Positions 63,529-64,000 of a stretch of DNA of 64,000 nt are shown here, in pieces (positions within the stretch are counted from its first letter, which is position 1; every line of letters begins with the position of its first letter). Source of the DNA: Desulfosediminicola flagellatus (GTDB lineage: Bacteria; Desulfobacterota; Desulfobulbia; Desulfobulbales; Desulfocapsaceae); contig NZ_CP050698.1 of NCBI RefSeq assembly GCF_005116655.2, positions 5,536,501 through 5,600,500 of the forward strand, given 5' to 3'. The notes under the pieces were generated by a model. That model worked only from the letters and a program-made list of their open reading frames with translations. It was not told where the DNA came from and did no database searches. Position numbers and translations under genes: made by a program.

Positions 63529-63978
63529 ATGAATACAGACAAACTGAAAATACTCTTTCTCTGCACCGGCAATTCATGTCGCAGCCAGATGGCTGAAGGT
63601 TTTGCCCGCCACTTGAAATCAGATCAACTCGATGTCTGGTCCGCAGGGATCGAACGACATGGCATGAACCAAAATGCCATTCAGGTAATGAAAGAAAAAG
63701 GGATAGATATCACAACACACTCATCCAAACTACTTGATGAACTGGCAGATATCACTTTTGATTATGTTGTCACCGTTTGCGGTCATGCCCATGAAACCTG
63801 CCCTGTATTTAGCGGAGACTGCAAGATGGTTCATGTGGGCTTTGATGACCCGCCGAAAATGGCTCAGAAATTTGATGACATCGAACTGCAGCTTGATTGT
63901 TACAGAAAGGTCCGAGATGAAATTGAACAGTATATTCAAACGCTACCACAATCCCTTCCTGACTTTGAGGAGAACTAA
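63529..63978 (+). CDS. arsC: Arsenate reductase, thioredoxin-coupled (LMW-PTP fold)
   Basis: 149 residues. The P-loop CTGNSCR (Cys12 to Arg18) is the CX5R phosphatase-like site, and VCGHAHETCP carries the two further redox cysteines of the thioredoxin-linked ArsC type. It reduces arsenate to arsenite. Its ribosome site is poor because repeat B ends just before the gene. Confidence 0.92.
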   Translation: MNTDKLKILFLCTGNSCRSQMAEGFARHLKSDQLDVWSAGIERHGMNQNAIQVMKEKGIDITTHSSKLLDELADITFDYVVTVCGHAHETCPVFSGDCKMVHVGFDDPPKMAQKFDDIELQLDCYRKVRDEIEQYIQTLPQSLPDFEEN

Positions 63979-63980
63979 TC

Positions 63981-64000
63981 ATGAGCATTCAGCCTAATCA
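63981..64000 (+). CDS. Start of the next ars operon gene (cut by window edge)
   Basis: ATG at 63981 follows AGGAGAACTAATC, two bases after the arsC stop. Only six codons are visible (MSIQPN). By position an arsenite efflux permease is likely, but this cannot be shown. Confidence 0.5.

Overview
The window looks like a chromosomal segment of a marine or sediment sulfate-reducing or sulfur-disproportionating deltaproteobacterium, probably of the Desulfobulbaceae type. This is inferred from gene content and moderate GC, not from any marker gene. Supporting signs are a selenocysteine-type peroxiredoxin, a selenium-dependent molybdenum hydroxylase operon, a large PurL, many B12-binding radical SAM enzymes, and several small inverted-repeat elements between genes. 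No rRNA, tRNA, CRISPR array or intact transposase gene was seen.

Layout. 1-1362 (minus) is the N-terminal part of a MASE1-CHASE membrane sensor cut by the window edge. 2267-25823 (plus) is one long biosynthetic locus. It holds three complete ketosynthases, two ketosynthase-like proteins without the catalytic residues, two acyl carrier proteins, a ketoreductase, two hot-dog dehydratases, a thioesterase, a PaaK-type ligase, two acyltransferases, a CrtI/RetSat-type oxidoreductase, a glycosyltransferase-DUF2062 fusion, and a LolA/MMPL/DUF3261 export module. Four radical SAM proteins are threaded through it, three of them with an N-terminal B12-binding-type region. The core matches aryl-polyene (Ape/xanthomonadin) logic. 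The oxidoreductase plus radical SAM set matches what has been proposed for ladderane-type loci of anammox bacteria. The product is unknown and is probably a membrane-bound polyene-derived lipid.

25884-29650 holds a secreted HEAT-like protein, a PagL-type lipid A deacylase and two lipoproteins. 29815-35082 is a signalling module: solute-binding protein, hybrid histidine kinase, and response regulator with PAS and GGDEF domains. 35527-43028 is a molybdenum hydroxylase operon (FAD, 2Fe-2S and Mo subunits) with YqeC, MocA-like, YqeB and XdhC-like maturation factors and a ferredoxin-nitroreductase. A xanthine/uracil-type permease (44166-45485) suggests purine use. 43253-56247 also carries SlyD, a DUF342/FapA protein, an atypical YchF-like protein, the selenoprotein candidate, a CAP-domain secreted protein, a Nif11-type small protein behind a sigma-54 promoter, a 56-residue zinc-ribbon protein and PurL. 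56616-64000 has a basic-tailed HTH protein, a DUF4920 and a PepSY protein, a FecCD-type metal ABC transporter with FmdE, and an arsR-arsC operon running off the right edge.

Two threads cross the window. Selenium is used both as a likely co-translational amino acid (in-frame UGA at a peroxiredoxin active site) and as a likely labile Mo-hydroxylase cofactor (YqeB/YqeC). In addition, at least four families of about 140-190 bp inverted-repeat elements sit at gene 3' ends. In several places they supply the stop codon, and in one case about 18 C-terminal codons.
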